DNA of 6,660 nucleotides from an uncultured Slackia sp. (lineage in GTDB: Bacteria; Actinomycetota; Coriobacteriia; Coriobacteriales; Eggerthellaceae): the NCBI GenBank assembly GCA_934661005.1, contig CAKUIK010000068.1:1-6660 (forward strand), written 5' to 3'. Shown here one piece after another: positions 6,251 through 6,660 of the stretch. Both the position numbers and the translations under genes were made by a program. The first letter of the stretch is position 1; each line of letters opens with the position of its first letter. The notes beneath the pieces are model-generated. The model searched no databases. It had not been told where the DNA came from and worked only from the letters and a program-made list of their open reading frames with translations.

Positions 6251-6278
6251 GGCGGGAATTGCGGGAGAAAGGCTTCCC

Positions 6279-6656
6279 ATGAAGGCGAAAATGATCCACC
6301 GGTGCATTCACGTGCTCGATTTGGAGAAGTCGCTTGCGTTTTACAAGCGCGCGTTCGAGCTCGATGTCGTTCGCGAGCTCACCCGTGCAGGAGGCTCTCG
6401 CAAAATTGTCTACATTGGAAACGACGCCACCGATTTCGAGCTGGAGCTCGTGTGGGAAAGCGACCGCACCGAACCGTACGACAACGGGAGCGACGATACG
6501 CATTTGGCGTTCGCGGTTGATGATATAGATGCCGCGCGCGTTTTGCACGATGAAATGGATTGCGTGTGCCACGAACTCGGTCGCGACGGCATTTATTTCA
6601 TCGAAGACCCCGACGGCTGCTGCCTGGAGATTGTGCCCAGCGATTTGTGGGACTAG
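6279..6656 (+). CDS. VOC family / glyoxalase I-like metalloprotein
   Basis: This 125-residue cytoplasmic protein belongs to the vicinal oxygen chelate superfamily and most resembles glyoxalase I, which isomerises the methylglyoxal-thiol adduct. The frame shows MIHRCIHVLDLEKSLAFYK (5-23), FELELVW (53-59), THLAFAVDDID (74-84) and FIEDPDGCCLEIV (107-119). Placed against E. coli GloA, the four metal ligands fall on His7, Glu56, His75 and Glu117, all present. ATG 6279 is preferred over ATG 6210 because GGGAGAAAGG lies 6 bases upstream and family similarity starts here; the longer frame would add 23 unrelated residues across the leader hairpin. The substrate is uncertain: if the host lacks glutathione, as many anaerobic actinobacteria do, another thiol or an unrelated substrate is likely. 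The stop is 4 bases from the window end. Confidence 0.9.
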   Translation: MKAKMIHRCIHVLDLEKSLAFYKRAFELDVVRELTRAGGSRKIVYIGNDATDFELELVWESDRTEPYDNGSDDTHLAFAVDDIDAARVLHDEMDCVCHELGRDGIYFIEDPDGCCLEIVPSDLWD

Positions 6657-6660
6657 GGAA

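Noticed and set aside
6210..6278. Extension of the VOC protein to ATG 6210
   Set aside because: The added residues do not match the family and cover a leader hairpin; ATG 6279 has a well-spaced GGGAGAAAGG.
1..6660. CRISPR array, tRNA, rRNA, insertion sequence or phage remnant
   Set aside because: I saw no regularly spaced repeats, cloverleaf sequence, transposase motif or terminal inverted repeats.

Overview
The window looks like an ordinary chromosomal segment of a moderately GC-rich bacterium. The short lipoprotein leaders, the codon use and the mix of genes suggest an actinobacterium of the class Coriobacteriia (Eggerthella/Slackia relatives). This placement is an inference from general appearance, not from a marker gene. 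I see no rRNA, tRNA, CRISPR array, transposase or phage gene.

Layout: bases 1-97 hold two GGGGCC/GGCCCC hairpins that probably terminate a gene lying to the left. A non-coding stretch follows up to 464. Two plus-strand genes (465-1037 and 1213-2217) encode secreted lipoproteins. They are paralogs: they share the ribosome-binding region, the signal peptide and a 118-residue C-terminal domain that aligns without a gap, and the second has gained an extra middle domain. They end at a strong bidirectional terminator (2307-2338), which also serves the convergent minus-strand gene hom (2372-3691, homoserine dehydrogenase). Upstream of hom on the same strand, 57 bp away, lies a membrane protein (3749-5122): a complete six-helix voltage-gated potassium channel joined in one reading frame to a second polytopic membrane domain that resembles an ECF-transporter S component. 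Divergent from it, behind a near-consensus sigma-70-type promoter (5177-5205), is mazG (5246-6070), a two-domain nucleoside triphosphate pyrophosphohydrolase. The last gene (6279-6656) is a small VOC/glyoxalase I-like metalloprotein that ends 4 bases before the window edge.

The genes do not form one pathway. Hom makes homoserine for threonine and methionine. MazG and the glyoxalase-like protein fit housecleaning of abnormal nucleotides and reactive carbonyls. The channel fusion could couple ion flux to binding of a small ligand, and the lipoproteins are of unknown function at the cell surface.

The points most worth a second look are the channel/S-component fusion, the duplicated lipoproteins with a gained domain, and a minimal ATG-TAG start-stop element directly in front of the first lipoprotein gene, where its paralog has an open start.
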